Made by a program: the position numbers and the translations under genes | The notes under the pieces: generated by a model | The model's input: only the letters and a program-made list of their open reading frames with translations | Database searches by the model: none | Told to the model about the DNA's origin: nothing | DNA from: Rhodocollybia butyracea | Taxonomy: Eukaryota > Basidiomycota > Agaricomycetes > Agaricales > Omphalotaceae | NCBI GenBank assembly: GCA_015501585.1 | Contig: JADNRY010000305.1 | Location: 1 to 64,000, forward strand | Length of the DNA stretch: 64,000 nt | Direction of reading: 5' to 3' | Shown here: one piece after another, positions 1-10,790 of the stretch | How the letters are laid out: the number at the start of each line of letters is the position of its first letter | Position numbering within the stretch: position 1 is the first letter of the stretch

Positions 1-1650
1 ATGTTGGAAGCAGATTTCCGATTTTCGTTCTTTGAAAGAAGTGCAATTCTATAATCTGCCCACTATGTATCCTTGAGTACAGAAATAAACATTCTGCTTC
101 CAACACTTCAAGTAAAAACTATATAGCTGGATGTTGCACTTTATTTGAAGGCAATCGAAGGACTTGCGGGAGAGGTAGAACACAAACAACAAAATGCCTG
201 AATCAATCGGAAACGACGCGTTCCACGCATTACATCACTTATTTGACGCGTTTTCGCACAACTATTCCGACGTTTTCCGGTGTTTTTCCGGTGTTTTCAG
301 TTTGTTCCAGACATGTAATAGAATATAGAGATACAAAGTACTTTCTACCAGCTTAATAAAGTACAAATATGAGCAAGAGAAGCTGAGATTGAGCAAAAAA
401 CGTTGTGTACCACAACTTTCAATGATTTGAATAGAAAGCCAAATAACACCAAAGTCTGCCAAGACTGGAGGCATTGCTGGTACTCACATACTATGTCCCA
501 GTTCGGAACTCATATGTAGATATACTAGCAGTGACTCGTGCGATGCACAGGCTTAGTAAGATAATAAAACATATGTTTTTTTTTTTTTAGCACAATATAC
601 TATACTATCCTTAACGCTGCTGTGCAGCAATCCCCGACTACAGGACAAATGAATCATTGTCACTTCCTTCTGCTAAAAGAGCGGTTTTGAGTCAAGTTAG
701 ATTAAGTACAACGGTCAAAGGCTTCAACCAAGTTGTAGTATTGCTTTTGCCTTGGGACTTGATGTTGCAAGTGCCAACAATGGTCATGGACCAGCCACTT
801 TCTTTATAGCCAGAGGGCCGCTGCCGATTAGCAAAAACGTGTATGGACAGGAAACCACTTTCCATACAGTGCTGGGGGCCGCTGGAACCGGCTGTATGGT
901 GCCTGACAGCGGCTCCAGTTCACCCATGTTTTTTCGCTGATCTGAGGATGTAAGCCACTCACTTCCTCAGGTCTTCCTGCAACAAAACATCATGACAAGG
1001 AAAGCTTAGGAAACACTGAACAGAAATCCATTACTGATTTTATTGTTCAGCACATCTGGAGCTCGCTTTTAGCCCACCTACTAGACAGTGCAGCCTCAGT
1101 CATAGGCCCTCAGAATGCCTTAGTTCACCTAATAAGTAAACTCTAGCAAGCCAATATCATCTCAGAAAATTTTAAACTGCCAACTTGGATAGGCCTCATA
1201 GCCTCTTGTAACTTCAGGGTCTCTTTCTGCACCCACAGGTATACACTTTATTGTTCTACTCAAACGCTACACCTGCAGTGGCCCGTGGGTTGTGGGCCGT
1301 TTCTGGCAATGTACTTAAATTTTAAGGTTCACTGAGTTTGGCAGTTGACTTCAGGGATTTGTAACTTTTTTGCTTGTCTTCCAACTTCAATCCAGGATCC
1401 ACTTTGATGACTTGTCACTCTGCGTATACAATGTACATGCAAGTCATCCTATGTCACTTAGCAGCATCAGCACATACATTTGATTGTATCCTATAGTCCT
1501 ACTGCTGCTCAGTGCTTACTGTCCCTCAATTTTTTCATGAAACTTTTGCTTCACTAACTTCTAAGTACATGAGTGGGGTCAGGGATTTTCTTTATCTATA
1601 ATTGCCCATTGAAATTTGAGCAATCAGAATTGAGAAGGTTTTTCAAAACC
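1..1650. other. Intergenic, AT-rich, no gene seen
   Basis: I see no coding region, RNA gene or complete mobile element here. Open frames are short, lack recognisable motifs and have no plausible introns. A T run lies near 577. The stretch around 800-930 has several GCCGCTG-type words but no clear repeat unit. Confidence 0.5.
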
Positions 1651-2190
1651 TTAGGGCCTGTTCGGCAACACAAATCTCAGATTTTGTTTGGATTTTGCCA
1701 GGTATTGCCACCATATAAAAAAGCCATCAAGCATTTGTAAGTATTACTCAGATCAGCCAGTTGAGCGCTCCGTGTAAACGCGCATGCTGTCACAGCCTGT
1801 CAGACATTTCTTCCATGTTGAGGTCAACACCCCGCTCGATGCTCAGACATGCCCACCGCTCTCAAATGTAGTTTTTACTTTAGGTTTCACTTGCTTAGAC
1901 AATATAGAGGAACAAAATCGCTTTAACAATAATATACAATTACATTAAACTTGAAAGATGATGACCAGAACATGTTGGTCACTGGGTGGCATCATTGAGA
2001 GTGGTCGGGATGACTTGCGGGACAGCGAGAGGAACGTCCGACATGTCAGGGCAGGAGTTATGTCATTTTATGACATTTCCAGAGTCATGGCGACCGGCCA
2101 GCTGATCCGAACATTTTATATAAGTCTTCAAAATCTTGCCTCTGGCAAAATCACACAAAATCCAGATTTGTGTTGCCGAACAGGCCCTTA
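1651..2190. mobile_element. PIF/Harbinger (Tourist-like) MITE
   Basis: The ends are terminal inverted repeats of about 30 bp that begin GGGCCTGTTCGGCAACACAA. They are flanked by a direct TTA duplication (1651-1653 and 2188-2190), the target typical of PIF/Harbinger elements. The outer GGGCCTGTTCGG resembles ends known from Tourist-like MITEs. The 534 bp interior has no transposase-like frame, so the element is non-autonomous. Two other elements in the window have related ends. Confidence 0.8.
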
Positions 2191-3278
2191 GGGATGGAAC
2201 CATCTTCAGAATCATGATCTTTGCCTGAAAAAGGAAGGACCATACAAAACAGGACCAAGTACACCTTGGATCTATGGATATATATAGGGCTACATTGCTT
2301 CAGGAACACATTTCATAGCATACTGTATGGCTCTAGATAGTGAGGGAATTGGCATGCTATGCAACTGGCCCACTACAGAATGCTTGGACAAGATCCAGAT
2401 GTAATAAATTTCCACAGTACTATACAGTACCTAAAGTAGCATAAAGTAACAAAGTAAAATAAGATAGGAAAGGGCTGGGAAAGGGTTATTCTTTTGAGAT
2501 TCCTTTACTTACTTATACAAGGACCCAGAGCCTATTATCTTCAAATTTTGGCATACTTATTTATCAGGCAGGTTAGAGGTGAGTAAGGACTCAGAAAATG
2601 TGAATAGAAGAATTAAATTATAGGTGACTGGAAGAATCCTAACCTCTTTTGAAAAGTTCATCCTGATTCTTTGCTCTAAAAATTTGAGGCAGCTGAGATA
2701 AGAGCAAGAATTTTTACTCTTGATAGCCTTTGGTTTTGTGCTACTTAACCTAGGCCCAAGAGGTCCAAAGAGGACCTGAAACCATGCCTTAAACTAACAA
2801 ATTCAAATTTCAAAACAAAACTGTGAGTCATTGGTGAGTCCTTGTTAAGTAATTGACAGTTAAATTTTTAGATTCACTTCAACTCCCTTAGTCTCCACTG
2901 AGAAGATCATGTATTTGCATTTGTACTTTATTTGCAATGTTTATTGGGCCTGCCAAATTATGGGAAACTGAACGCCGTGAAGTTGAGTATAGAATTATGG
3001 GCTGGCAGTAGTATAAGTTGCTTCAAGAGCCTGAAAAAACCTTGGAATTGTCAAAGGGAGAACTTTGTGTCAAGGAGTTCCGCTAACTACTGTATGTCAA
3101 TATGAGTCATTTGTACTTGTACATCTCAACTGAGGCTCATACTTACCACTGTCCTTAGAGCTACTCTCAGTGAACCTGCACCAGCCTACTGTCACATTGC
3201 GAATCAACTCGGGTGTTGGAACAACCTGTGTCACAGATAAAAGTAAGCCTTCGAGTATGAGAATGTTCATCCCATGTG

Positions 3279-3446
3279 TAGAACTACTCAGTATAATATT
3301 CCAGCAACACGTCGAGTGCAACAACTCATATTAATAAATCCTGTACCTGTAGAACTACTCAGTATATTGCATACACTAGTCAGTAAGGTAAAGGTAAAGT
3401 AAGAAGAATAAATACACATCCCAGGAACACATCGAATGCAACAACT
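3279..3446. repeat. Local interspersed direct repeats
   Basis: The word GTAGAACTACTCAGTATA occurs at about 3279 and again at about 3349. A second word of about 25 bp, with core GAACAC[AG]TCGA[AG]TGCAACAACT or close to it, occurs near 3303 and 3423. The pattern looks like a degraded local duplication of about 70-120 bp. Confidence 0.5.
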
Positions 3447-3702
3447 GGGGTGCATCTTTGTGACTAATCTAAATTAAATATGCAAGCCCAGATGAGAGAT
3501 GAGATGTGAAAATAATGAAGATTGAGGAATAAAATAAACGATGGGATGAAGCATTACCTGCATACATGATACTTATCCTGAAGTCAATCATGGTGGCGGG
3601 ATTTCTAGAGGGTAAGTGTGTAGGAATTGAACTAGATAATGTAACATTAGCTACTATAAGTTATTGTCAGTGTTTATACATGAGGCATAGGCAAAATACT
3701 TT

Positions 3703-3741
3703 GCTCACCTCAGTCAACATTGTATATGGACTGAGGTGAGC
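3703..3741. repeat. Perfect 13-bp inverted repeat (hairpin)
   Basis: GCTCACCTCAGTC (3703-3715) and GACTGAGGTGAGC (3729-3741) are exact reverse complements separated by 13 nt. It lies in non-coding DNA. It could fold as a strong hairpin or be the core of a decayed foldback element. No function is shown. Confidence 0.75.
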
Positions 3742-4893
3742 TAAGAAGACTGTAATGTGACCGTACTAAGCAAAGATACGTGTTTGAGGTGTTTATACTG
3801 TACAGTCCAACAAAGTGAGGACTCAGGAGGTGTTTTGTGAGTGATAGACTTCGATAGGGTAATAAGCACTAAGCTTATCAGACAGAATTTAGGGGGTGCG
3901 GAAACGGGGGGCGCAAACAATCCCTTTATTCAAAGTATGGTAGCCAATATATATAGGTAATCAATAACAAATACAATAAGGTACGGGACGGCAGGTAACA
4001 TGACTGGGGGGCAGCTGAGACCTGAAACAACATCCGGCGGATCGACGGTCCGCCTTCAACATGTTTGCACCAGCATAATGCAATTTGAGTCAAGGCATAC
4101 TTAGCTCATGCTCTCCCCGCAGATGCCAGCCTGATTCAAACCTGATTGAACATAATAATGGATTCTACGACTCTACTCTGCGGAAGGTGCACCACAATAT
4201 TCTTGAGGTGATTGAAGGCCTTGAAAATGAAATAGTTGAACCATCATTTCAAGAATAAAAAAGTGTACACAGTACATCTTCATCATGATTATTGTCTCCT
4301 CTTGTCTTATTGAAGGAAGTCCCCAAAAAACCCAAAGCACATGCGCTGCTTGAGGCGGGCCATGTGGTCATGAACACAGGCATAGCAGTTGATTCAATAG
4401 GAGCTGATGACCGTATCAAGTAGGGATTAGAAGACTTGGCAAGACTAGCCGGCATGTTGGTTCAACATCAGGTGGGAAAGAAATACCTGATCTGGCGGTT
4501 TTGGAAGAATCCAACACTCATTTGACACCTACAAGACCCTCCCTTCCCTTCGGTCAGAGTCGGGGAATATGAAGAAAATTGGTGAAGAATTCAGACCTCT
4601 ACCTGAGACTCTACTGTTTGTGGCTTTTCCATGGCACCAGCGTGACTGCATGGTATCAAGGTCAGGTCAGGTCAAGATAAGGTATACAGTCCCATTTAGG
4701 AACAGTCAGGGCCTGTGCTACACACATTGCGTCAGATGTGTGTGCCCAGCAGTCTGCAGAACTATGAACAGTTCTGAAGAACCATCTCTCCAAGCTAGGG
4801 ACACACATGAAACTTAGGGGGATGCAGGCCTTGTGCAGACCTGACCAACAGAAAGAACATGCTCAAACATTAGACCAAGTATTTGCATAGACC

Positions 4894-5124
4894 TCAGCCT
4901 AGTACAAATGTTGTTCTGGTACATATGCTGAGTTCCTTTGCCCTGAAGAGCTCCAGGACATCATAGACATACTTTGCGGATGCAGGAAACCCATTGGCAT
5001 CAGGGCCCCATGTAGCATGCTGATCCTGGAACTCAGGAGCACATAAGTATGCCCATTCTGCATAGAACAACTCATGCAGGTATACCAGGGTAGGGAGAAC
5101 TTTGCATACCAGGAGGGCATAGCA
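4894..5124 (-). pseudogene. Unidentified degraded coding remnant
   Basis: One minus-strand frame stays open for about 75 codons, ending at a TGA at 4894-4896. Its composition is protein-like, with motifs such as YLHELFYAEW, GPDANGFPAS and YVYDVLELF. Further upstream the frame is broken by clustered stops. I do not recognise the family. The repeat-rich surroundings make a transposon-derived origin likely, but this is inference. Confidence 0.35.
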
Positions 5125-5449
5125 CTCAGTACTAACTCAGTACTCATCCTCAACACCCAACCTACTACACAGACAGCATGTTTCTGGTCACTTCCACCCA
5201 TGCTCTGTTGTTGTAAAGGGGAAAATTCAGATACAAGCTATGCTCATCCTTCAAATGTGGGGACAAAAGCATACCAGAGGGTAGAGATGGGTAAAGCCCT
5301 GGGTCAACAACCCAATCAATGGATTCTCATTCCATAAAACTAGGTACTTATATAGCATACAAATGTATACTACACTATATAGGGGAATTGACTTGCTTTA
5401 AGTCCAGGCAAGTCATTATGAGTCATTTAGAATCATTGCACAGTCATGC

Positions 5450-5853
5450 TGTTGGACTTTGTCATCTATCATCTTCATTATACTTACTATGGAACAGTCT
5501 TCTCACTCATCACTATCTATGGAATGTTTTCTCTTGCTGTAACTACTATGCAAACTAGTTGTACTATCTATATCCTGCCCACTTGTCTATGCTTTATTAT
5601 TGTCCTATCATCTATTCTTGTGCTCATTCCACTCTCATCTTATTACTCTCACTCTGTCTGTGAATGCTTCATGCGTTGTACTTATTATTAACTCGCTGGA
5701 CTTGTATTTAAGCTCTGTATGTACTTGTGAAATAGCAAGTTGTGTTTCTCTGTCCTTGCCTGCATCTGGGCCTTTGTCTCCTCTGTGTCTGTGTGACCAG
5801 AGCCAACTAACAGTGTTGTGTACACTGTCTGCTTTATCAATCAACCTCTAATA
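5450..5853 (+). repeat. Copia 5' LTR
   Basis: The sequence begins TGTTGGAC and ends CTCTAATA immediately before the primer-binding site. Copia LTRs typically begin TGTTGGA and end ...ACA, so the final A-C-A appears changed to A-T-A. Length is about 404 bp. There is no second LTR in the window to confirm the borders; they rest on the end motifs and the adjoining primer site. Confidence 0.65.
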
Positions 5854-5870
5854 GGTTATGGGCCCCGAGC
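5854..5870 (+). promoter_or_regulatory. Primer-binding site, half-tRNA(iMet) type
   Basis: GGTTATGGGCCCCGAGC directly abuts the LTR end. GGTTATGGGCCC is the primer-binding site known from Drosophila copia, where a 5' half of initiator tRNA-Met, cleaved in the anticodon loop, primes reverse transcription. The match here implies the same unusual priming in this fungal element. Confidence 0.75.
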
Positions 5871-5876
5871 CTAACC

Positions 5877-6524
5877 ATTGACGCCACTATATTGGACACT
5901 ATTGTTGATGTCACACAGCCCAGCTCATTGAGACTATCCACACAAGCTTCAGCCACAACTAAGCCAGTTGCCGCCAACAACCCAGAACTCCCTTGTGCCC
6001 TAAGACCACATATTTGGATTTCAACAGAATACCAAGATTGTTACAACAATTTACAGACAGGAAAGTGGGAATTTTGCAATCGGAAAATCTGTCTGAACAG
6101 ATACAACATACCTAGTCCTACAACAGACATACCAGAACCAGCTAAAAGAATTGACAAATCACAGGAGAAAGCTGTAGCACCCAAACCAGCAGCACCAGTA
6201 TTGCCCCCACAGCAGCCTGCGCCAGCACCCAAACCAGTTGCACCACTGTCACCACCACAGCAGCCAGCTCAGAAGATATCAAGAGCATCATCACAGGCAT
6301 CACAACAGGCACAGCCAAAACCACAGCCACCACCGCCACCTCCAGCTCCATCACCTGTCCCATTGCCAGCACCATCACCTGTACCATCAGACCAGAATAC
6401 TCCTTTGATCCCAACATCAGATTTACCTCACAGCTCACCACCATCTGACGGAGAGGATCCAGGATCATCAGACAAAGAAGAATCAGACAACGGCTCATCT
6501 GACAACAAGATGTCTAAATCATGA
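5877..6524 (+). pseudogene. Copia gag ORF1, Pro-rich, no ATG
   Basis: An open frame of about 210 codons starts just after the primer site. It has no in-frame ATG near its start: the likely initiator context reads ACC-ATT-GAC, suggesting a lost ATG. The N-terminal half has a conserved-looking segment (IWISTEYQDCYNN, about residues 35-50). The C-terminal half is Pro/Ala/Gln-rich (about 90-165) and then acidic and Ser-rich. This looks like the N-terminal extension of the Gag polyprotein. Its TGA overlaps the ATG of the next ORF. Confidence 0.6.
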
Positions 6525-7436
6525 AAGCATTTGACAAGGTCACCATCCTAAAGGCAAATGGATTGAACTGGGACACATGGAAAAGTCGAGCAGAATTAGC
6601 AGCAAAGTCCATAAATTATGGCCAGTACCTCACATGGAACCCACATGAATCTACAGACAGCCGAGACGCCAGAAATGCAGGGGATAAATCCTCTGATACT
6701 GATTTACTAAATGCATTGATTGGCAGATTATTGGATGGAATCTTCAGGAGGTATAAAAATTATACCAACACTTGTGATGTGTGGACAAATTTAATCACTG
6801 ATTTTGACTCCAAAAATGCACTCACAGAGTCACATCTACAGAGACAGCTTCACACCATGCATTGCTACAAGCCATCTAGGGTTAATGAACATCTAGATAT
6901 TATGTTGGAGATCCGGGACAGCCTTGAAACCCATGGCATCAAATTCAGCAATGAAATTTTCAACAACACCATCATATCTTCCATCCCCAATCAATTTTGA
7001 CCCACCATTAACACACTTGTAGTCACATCTCGAACCGACAAGAAACTTGCAACAAGAATTGATTGCCACCATCTGTGCGGAAGCACAGGGCCGTGTATGT
7101 AGTACAATTCATCACAACAAGGGCAAGAAGGAATTGGCTAACTATGCTGGAAATTCCCGAGGTCAAGGATTTTCTCAGAGGGGATTTTCTAGGGGCTGAG
7201 GAAATTTGAAACCAAGTGGACCAAGTAGGTCTACTTCCAATGTTTTGATTGTGGAGGAAAAAGGACATTTTGCAAGCACATGTCCATTGCCTAAACGGCC
7301 ACAGGCTAATCAAGCCAAAGAGAGTAGGGAAACTCATGAGCCAAAAGAGGGAAAGAAATCAGATGGAAACTGGAGATCTAGGCCAAAGGGGAAGGAAACC
7401 CCATCTTCATCACAGATTGAAGAAGTCCCAGAATAA
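6521..7436 (+). pseudogene. Copia Gag capsid and zinc knuckle, disrupted
   Basis: The capsid part starts MKAFDKVTILKANGLNWDTW, resembling UBN2/DUF4219-type copia Gag, and has YTNTCDVWTNL and LHTMHCYKPSRVNEHL segments. It hits a TGA at 6998-7000, then further stops. A CCHC knuckle follows at about 7240-7290 (C-x2-C-G-G, then G-H-F-x4-C) but a one-base change in an A run splits it across two frames. The ATG overlaps the previous stop as ATGA. The capsid would package element RNA; this copy cannot make an intact protein. Confidence 0.75.
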
Positions 7437-7454
7437 TCTTGGGCAGCTATTGAG

Positions 7455-8222
7455 TTGTCAGACACCAGCTTTGTCTTTCCTCCTGCCAAATCCTATGCCA
7501 AACTTGGAAACTCAACGGCATCTTACCAGATGACCCCCAATACAACCGAAACATATTTCACATTCAATTTCAATAATATTGCTGATGAACATGAAACAGC
7601 AATGATGGGAGCACATAGCCGAGGGGCTATACTATTTGATTCTGGATGTTCAAGCCACATGACTCCTATAGAGGACAGCCTCCAAGATTTAAAGTCTATC
7701 CCAACTAAAGTCATTCAAGCAGCCAATGCTGGAACTTTTAATTCCAGCATGGCAGGTATGCTTCATTTGGATTTTCCAATGGATAATCATGGCAATACTC
7801 AAACTGTCCCACTCCATAATGCCCTCCTATGTCCAAACATTCCCAACACTCTCATTTCCTTGGGAAAACTCAATGACAATGGATATAATATCCACATTGG
7901 GAATGGTTTACTCACCATGACTGACCCCAGCAACAGGATTGTTGCATGTATTCCAAAGATCCATGGACTTTACCAGATCCCCATGGAGGAACATGCTTAT
8001 GTTGCCAAAGATCAACTGGTATCACTCTATGATGCCCACTGCATCTTGGGCCATCAGAACTATGCTTATATTAGGCATTTATTCACACACAACCAGATCA
8101 ATGGGATGAGATTGGATAAATCTCACATGGACAAACTGGAATGCCGTACATGCTTGCTTGCTGAGGCAGCAAGATTTCCAATTTCCAAATTACGGTCTTC
8201 TCCACGAGTGGAGAATTACTGA
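7455..8222 (+). pseudogene. Copia protease and GAG-pre-integrase domain
   Basis: The frame contains the aspartic protease signature ILFDSGCSSHM at about 7630-7660. It continues into the GAG-pre-integrase zinc-binding region with LYDAHCILGHQNYAYI and LECRTCLLAEAARF (His-His-Cys-Cys pattern). It stops at TGA 8220-8222 immediately before the integrase core, where the family reads through. The protease would cleave Gag-Pol, and the zinc domain is the N-terminal part of integrase. Confidence 0.85.
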
Positions 8223-9127
8223 GATGTTTTTCACATGGACGTCTGGGGACCCACATCAGTTCAGACTATCAACCATTGCACGTATGCACTCACACTAGTT
8301 GACGAGGTGACTCTATGGCTAGAGGAACCATTGCTTAAAAGCAAAGATGAAGCATTTACCCAGTACATCATTATTCAAACCAATCTCCAGACTCAATATG
8401 GCATCACTGTTAAAATTCTTCACTCTGATTGAGGGGGAGAATTTCTTAGCCAAGAATTTAATCAGTACCTGGAACAACTTGGCACCCAGCGGAGATTAAC
8501 GGTACATGACACTCCAGAACATAACAGCATCACAGAACGCACTCATCAGACTCTACTGAATGCAGTACAAAGTCTAATCATTTCATCAGGACTTCCTAAA
8601 TGGTTGTGGGGATTTATGATGAAATATGTGGTTTATATTTGGAACAGAACACCAAAGAAGGGAATTAATATGGCAACACCATACAAAAAACAGTTCAATC
8701 AAAAACCCAACATTTCCAATTTTCAAATCTTCGGGAGCATAGTGTATGTAAAGAAGGAGAAAGAGCCAGGAAAATTCAAACCACAGGCACAAGAAGGAAG
8801 ATGGATAGGTATAGATACAGAATCTAATGGGTACTTCATCTATTGGCCACAGCAACGAATGGTTACCACAGAACAGAACGTAACAATTTCCAATAGGCAG
8901 ATCCAACTCATTGAGGAGGAGGATGGAAATTTGGAAAATTTGGAAACATCAGTCACTGAGTCGGAACAGCCTATTATTCCTGTACCTGACAAAATTGCAG
9001 AGCCCATCCTGCTGGAACAACTTACCGGAAAACGTGTCATAGAGATGGGCACAATTGGGCATTTGAATGCATTTGCCATTCATGCCACAAATATCGACCT
9101 TCAAAAGTCCATATTTGCACTTGAATG
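8223..9127 (+). pseudogene. Copia integrase (rve core and C-terminus)
   Basis: The DDE core is visible: first Asp in HMDVWGP (about 8235), second in LHSD followed by a TGA (8430-8432) and GGEF, and the Glu in EHNSITERTHQTL (about 8518-8550). The C-terminal part has the copia hallmark KKQFNQKPNISNFQIFGS and a GRWIGID segment. The frame ends near 9127, just where the linker to reverse transcriptase should begin. Two in-frame TGA codons inactivate this copy. Confidence 0.88.
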
Positions 9128-9128
9128 A

Positions 9129-9531
9129 CTTACTACCTAGAATGGGCATTCACAGGGGTAGTCATTTGAATGGCATGAATGTTGAATGCCCAACATTTGA
9201 ATGTCATGAATGGTGAATATTAATACATTCGAATATGTACAAATATTTCTGAAAGAAAATACACTCACAGCGGCCCTTTAGACTCTGTACTTACTTGTAA
9301 TAATGATCTGCAATACTTACTACAGCCTTGCAACAGCTGTTCAAAGCCCCACAACATCATTAGTAACATATCATATCAATAAACAGTACCTAGAGTACTT
9401 ATAAACAAAAGTTTATACTATTTACAACTTACCTTGAGGGAATGGGGGATAGGAACGAAGTTGCGGGACTTCATATAAAGTCCCGCATGACCATGTGACC
9501 CGTCAAACGCCACATCACCTGACCTTGCGGA
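9129..9531. other. GAATG/CATTC-rich stretch and spacer
   Basis: Immediately after the copia truncation point, about 100 bp (9129-9232) are crowded with GAATG and its complement CATTC, some arranged as small palindromes. The remaining sequence to 9531 shows no gene. It may be a decayed repeat into which the copia end was truncated. Confidence 0.4.
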
Positions 9532-9774
9532 TGTAACGCCTCCGCCTGTCCATCATCACCACTGACTGTGTCCGGCGATAAGGTCATTCTAGATGCCGCC
9601 GATAGACCAAACAGTCTATCTTATCTTTGTATTTATTATTAATATATCCGTTACTATAAGTATCGTACCATTACTTAAGAGTCATTAGTCTTTTACACTG
9701 TTGTACACACAATAGTATCCTATTTGTCATGTTCACCAGTGTTCTTAAGGACTTTGCCCATAGGACGCGTTATA
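9532..9774 (+). repeat. LTR of gag-only family
   Basis: It matches, in reverse orientation, the LTRs at 22310-22562 and 25418-25670 and the partial copy at 21595-21840. The start is TGTAACG and the end GTTATA. It is about 10 bp shorter than the 253 bp copies. Confidence 0.85.
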
Positions 9775-10172
9775 CTTTTTTGAACATCAAAAAATTACTA
9801 TTGTGTGAATAACACAAAGCTATTAGTTTGACAAGCTAAAAACAGTTATACAACCAAGTATAACAACCACTATTCCAAACTTGCTACACAAGCTATACAA
9901 ACCTGCTCCAATTTTCCTTCCCGCTATATCATTCACTGTCCCTATGACTCTCAAAATCAATCAGAGAAGTCACATCAGAGTGTGCGCAATTGCGCACCTT
10001 CCATTTGTGGTGACATGTCACCACAATCAATCTATTCAGTTGCATCAGCAACTCATTCTGTGCATGCATCTGAAGGACGGCACTACAGCAGGACAAGAGT
10101 CCACCTAATGAACAGTCTATGACTATTCGTAAGAAACAGCCAACCTGAGAGGGTTTAAGTGAGATTTCTTCT

Positions 10173-10780
10173 GTGCTACGAGATGTAGCGGCATTGATTA
10201 ACAAGAGTACGCAAGTACTCAATTGTATTCTCAATATAACTGAGAAATGGATGCATCTAGCAGCCAGTCTGATGAAGAAAGATCTTCTTCATCGAGAAAC
10301 AGCAATAGAATCACTATTGCTGCACCTAAACCGAGACGGCTCTCCATCACACCGCCGGTATTGTACAATGCAATACCATATGTCCCTACCAAGGCAAAAA
10401 ACTCGGTACGCCAATGGCGTGAGACTGTGCCCAAGGCACCATCAGTCCAACAATCAATGTTGGACGAACAGTATTCACAAGGGATGACCAAGTCACCCCA
10501 TCATGTTCCTGTATTCCAACAAGAATACACACCAGTGTCCGTGACTACACTGACACCCGGCTACACATCCCGCATGAGACAGAGTCCCACTGCAGAGGCA
10601 GTGTCTTTGACACTGCGAGGTCCCAGGCCGTTACCTGTGACCAAATCCCGTTCACCGCAAAGTGTGATGAACATTGACAACGAACTTCCAAAGTTACCTG
10701 GTAACTTCAACAAGGTAGTAGTGATACCGCCACAGGAAAGTACAATGTACTGTAAGGGCACCAACGGCATCCAATATTAG
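10173..10780 (+). pseudogene. Gag N-terminal fragment of gag-only element
   Basis: The start MLRDVAALINKSTQ matches the gag start of the 22-25 kb copy (position 25017, minus). After the first approximately 28 codons the frame shifts, then runs through a Ser/Pro-rich region (SSSQSDEERSSSSRN, SVTTLTPGYTSR, RSPQSVMN). It ends in unrelated sequence after an 8 bp deletion. It lacks the capsid domain seen in the other copy. Confidence 0.75.
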
Positions 10781-10790
10781 TCCTCCGGTA

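Larger units (their letters stand above)
2191..5449. other. Intergenic/repeat relic region
   Basis: No intact gene is visible. The stretch holds a perfect long hairpin at 3703-3741, a local duplication at 3279-3446, and a degraded coding remnant at 4894-5124 on the minus strand. A G-rich word near 3892-3921 could be an LTR or element edge, but I could not find a partner for it. Confidence 0.4.
5450..9128 (+). mobile_element. Truncated Ty1/copia retrotransposon
   Basis: The element runs 5' LTR, half-tRNA primer site, gag, zinc knuckle, protease, GAG-pre-integrase and integrase. The copia order (integrase before reverse transcriptase) is clear. Homology stops shortly after the integrase C-terminus at about 9127. 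No reverse transcriptase, RNase H, polypurine tract or 3' LTR follows, so the copy is dead and 3'-truncated. Several frames are interrupted, mostly by TGA where Arg would be expected. Confidence 0.88.
9532..10790 (+). mobile_element. 5' fragment of gag-only LTR retrotransposon
   Basis: This is a plus-strand relative of the complete element at 22310-25670. It comprises a 243 bp LTR (9532-9774, starting TGTAACGCCTCCGCC, ending GCGTTATA), the leader beginning CTTTTTTGAACATC, and the N-terminal third of the gag gene. Homology stops near 10790, shortly after an 8 bp deletion around 10752 relative to the full copy. The rest of the element, including the 3' LTR, is missing. Confidence 0.85.

Noticed and set aside
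5074..5851. Overlapping plus-strand open frames of 70-90 codons
   Set aside because: They cross the copia LTR and its flank, have low-complexity composition and no motif; treated as chance frames.
6041..6498. Minus-strand frames opposite gag ORF1
   Set aside because: They mirror the Pro/Ala-rich gag coding strand and have no independent support.
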